A stretch of DNA of 20,375 nt from Trichomonas tenax (lineage: Eukaryota > Parabasalia > Trichomonadida > Trichomonadidae), in contig JALKBU010000938.1 of NCBI GenBank assembly GCA_023091735.1, positions 1 through 20,375 of the forward strand, given 5' to 3'. This document shows positions 18,771 through 20,375 of the stretch, in pieces. The first letter of the stretch is position 1. The number at the start of each line of letters is the position of its first letter. A program made the translations under genes and the position numbers. The notes beneath the pieces are model-generated. The model was not told where the DNA came from. It did not search any database and was given only the letters and a program-made list of their open reading frames with translations.

Positions 18771-18795
18771 CGTGAAGGCATGCCCTGCCTTCACG
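18771..18795. other. Perfect GC-rich hairpin in the element
   Basis: CGTGAAGGCA (18771-18780), loop TGCCC, then TGCCTTCACG (18786-18795): a perfect 10-bp stem. A second stem follows, CCAGTG (18821-18826) with CACTGG (18846-18851). This is the most structured, GC-rich patch in the window. Confidence 0.8.
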
Positions 18796-19212
18796 ATACT
18801 TAGATGTTATACTTGGGGTCCCAGTGCATGATTCGCAGTCTTCGACACTGGCGGTGCCACTGAGGTCTGCACGACACTACTCTTTAGGCGCCAAGCCTGA
18901 GTCTCCCTTATCGAAAAAATCTTTCTTTTAATTTTATTCCACCATCTTATTTTGTCTCTGATTATTTTAAACATAACTTCTTTATTTCACATTATTAGAA
19001 TCCCTAATTTATTTTTATTTTCACTTTTCGATTTTAAATTTTTTTAAACAGTAAGTTATTTAAATTTTGAATTATAATTACATTTATACTAGCAATAAGT
19101 AATCTCTTTCCAAATTTATAACCTTTCTAATATTTCAATTCGCCCATATTTTTAAAATTCACTAATTTTTTCCTTTTTTTTCATTTTTGTTAAATGCAAA
19201 CTGGCTCTCGAG

Positions 19213-19266
19213 TTCTAACAAATCTGACACTTTACAAAACACGTTAGTTGTATTTGTCCAGCACTC
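19213..19266 (-). repeat. Right terminal inverted repeat
   Basis: Inverted partner of 18647-18700. The outer end reads GCACTC and is followed at once by the direct repeat GAATATAAAA. Confidence 0.9.
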
Positions 19267-19276
19267 GAATATAAAA
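19267..19276. repeat. Target-site duplication, right copy
   Basis: GAATATAAAA, one mismatch from the left copy at 18637-18646. Confidence 0.65.
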
Positions 19277-19283
19277 CTTTATT

Positions 19284-19368
19284 GGAATAAAGGTGACTTT
19301 ATGCGAATAAAGTGAATTTGGAATCAAACCGGAATTGGAATCAAAAGTGGAATAATGGAATTAGGAAT
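19284..19368 (+). repeat. GGAAT-rich cluster
   Basis: GGAAT occurs seven times in 85 bases (19284, 19320, 19331, 19337, 19349, 19357, 19364), some followed by CAAA. It resembles a degenerate short-unit satellite. The rest of 19277-19689 holds nothing recognised. Confidence 0.5.
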
Positions 19369-19689
19369 CGATCTCAAGGTCTCTGTTATATAGCAACTTA
19401 TTAAGAAGTTGTTAGCTGACATCGAGCTTGTTTACATGTCAGTTATTCTTCCACTTTGTTTCCATGTTTTTGTTGAATAGAGAATACATTGATGCGTGCT
19501 GTGATATATGCAAGACGACAGCAAATGAATTCTATCGATTGAAAATGTAGTTTTGCTTTAAAATGAAAAAATATCAGAATAAATCACTTCTTACTTTTCG
19601 ATTTTTAAATCACTGTTATTATATATGCTCTATATTTGAAGTGCCCGTCGATATTGAAGATCCAGCGATTCCAAATATTAAGTGTGCGA

Positions 19690-19986
19690 TTAAATACCTG
19701 AAATAGATTGAGAAAAATTGCTTCGCCTCATAGATGATGCGATAGGAATTCTTTGTAATTCTATTTTATGATTAAGAATTAAATTAATCATAGAATTATA
19801 TAAATCTTGAGAATATGGTGTGTAACCACGTTCTCTAACATGTTCTTGTTCATCTGGAATTTCATCCTTGTATTCAGCTAAATCGTCATCATCTTTAAGT
19901 TTTTTCTTAGGAGCAATGTTTCTTTCAATCCATGGGAGGTCATTAGTTGTATATTTCTTTCGATCTTCGAAATTCTTGTAATTCAT
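19690..19986 (-). CDS. Unknown small charged protein
   Basis: A 98-residue protein starting at an ATG (19984-19986). It has a basic/acidic switch (APKKKLKDDDDLAEYKDEIP), then a charged stretch (DEQEHVRERGYTPYSQDL), a short helix (NSMINLILNHKIEL) and a Ser-rich end. No family is recognised and there is no signal peptide or membrane segment. Codon composition and the long charged runs make it look like a genuine protein, but there is no TCA-type initiator box at the expected distance. The last codons read GGT ATT TAA, so a spliced continuation is possible but unsupported. Confidence 0.6.
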   Translation of the reverse strand: MNYKNFEDRKKYTTNDLPWIERNIAPKKKLKDDDDLAEYKDEIPDEQEHVRERGYTPYSQDLYNSMINLILNHKIELQRIPIASSMRRSNFSQSISGI

Positions 19987-20146
19987 TTAATAAAAATAAA
20001 AAAGCATAATTATAGCAAATGTTTTATAAAATATTTGACTGCGATAAAAATAAAATTTTAAATCGCGTATATAAATTATAGGTATTATTTACCAATGTTA
20101 TTTTAAAAAATAATGTTGGAAACAAAAAATGTTATTTATCGCAAAA

Positions 20147-20375
20147 TTAATAATTGTTGGTTTCTTTGAAGAGGGACAACAAAAAATTTGAAATGCCAAA
20201 GAAGATCCTTGACAATTTTTCTAAGAAGAGCAACAGCAATGTTAACAATAGTATATGTTGGGGGTTATTTGCCAAAATTTGTAAACACATCATAACCTCG
20301 CAAAACTGATCAATGACCCCATATTTGAAGAATTTAACTCCTAATTTCCGACAATCTAAATGCTTTAATTTCACA
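20147..20375 (-). other. Edge open frame, doubtful
   Basis: An open frame of about 75 codons enters from the right edge and stops at 20147. It has no ATG at its beginning, is Leu/Phe-rich (ILLLTLLLLFLEKLSRIFF), and matches nothing I recognise. It could be the C-terminal end of a gene lying to the right, or chance. The interval 19987-20146 is plain AT-rich spacer. Confidence 0.25.

Larger units (their letters stand above)
18647..19266. mobile_element. 620-bp terminal-inverted-repeat element (MITE-like)
   Basis: Terminal inverted repeats of 54 bases (18647-18700 and 19213-19266) differ at only 3 positions. The ends start GAGTGC(G/T)GGACAAAT. Flanking sequence shows a 9-of-10 matching 10-base direct repeat. 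Length, ends and a 10-bp duplication fit a non-autonomous Mutator-like element, as inference. The interior has a GC-rich, hairpin-forming block (about 18765-18912) followed by 300 bases of T-rich DNA. No transposase is encoded. Near the right end, TCATTTTT (19181-19188) is followed 11 bases after its A by an ATG with a 17-codon frame, so the element may carry an outward promoter. Confidence 0.85.

Overview
The window looks like nuclear DNA from a parabasalid protist (Trichomonas/Tritrichomonas type). The clues are AT-rich, intron-poor sequence with short, widely spaced genes on both strands; a two-repeat Myb protein; an ankyrin protein with the helical N-terminal region (DUF3447-like) typical of trichomonads; a short Ser/Thr kinase of the type these genomes carry in large numbers; and a TCATTTTT box 8-11 bases before the ATG of three genes, matching the trichomonad initiator (Inr, TCA+1Y(T/A)). 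No bacterial operon structure, ribosome binding sites, rRNA, tRNA or CRISPR array was found. I recognise families, not species; assignment is inference.

Layout. 1-165: end of a repeat whose inverted copy lies at 13379-13542. 166-1546: non-coding, with a perfect 36-bp palindrome. 1547-2464 (-): unknown polar, probably nuclear protein. 2525-5209: non-coding and repeat-rich (120-bp tandem repeat, hairpins, a 200-bp G-poor tract). 5223-5759 (+): R2R3-type Myb protein, the best-supported gene. 6323-7240 (-): protein kinase broken by two deletions, with its initiator box still intact. 7253-8972: nothing recognised. 8973-10007 (-): beta-helix-like surface protein fragment with no proper start. 10242-11630 (-): ankyrin protein. 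11698-13368: non-coding, with degenerate repeats. 13379-14348: candidate mobile element flanked by an exact 10-bp direct repeat. 14359-15724: non-coding. 15725-17028 (+): cell-surface protein (signal peptide, ectodomain, Thr/Pro repeats, membrane anchor) interrupted by one frameshift. 17604-18407 (-): unknown intact gene with an initiator box. 18647-19266: clear 620-bp terminal-inverted-repeat element with a near-perfect 10-bp target duplication and a GC-rich hairpin region. 19690-19986 (-): unknown small gene. The right edge holds one weak open frame.

The genes do not form a pathway. The region reads as a mobile-element-rich stretch in which members of large trichomonad families (Myb, kinase, ankyrin, beta-helix, surface antigen) sit side by side, several of them decaying. 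The most notable observations are the two related-looking mobile elements (18647-19266 and 13379-14348), the AAAAGTGAC word scattered through the non-coding DNA, the structured GC-rich block inside the 620-bp element, and the way the kinase is broken. I found no convincing new multi-gene system.
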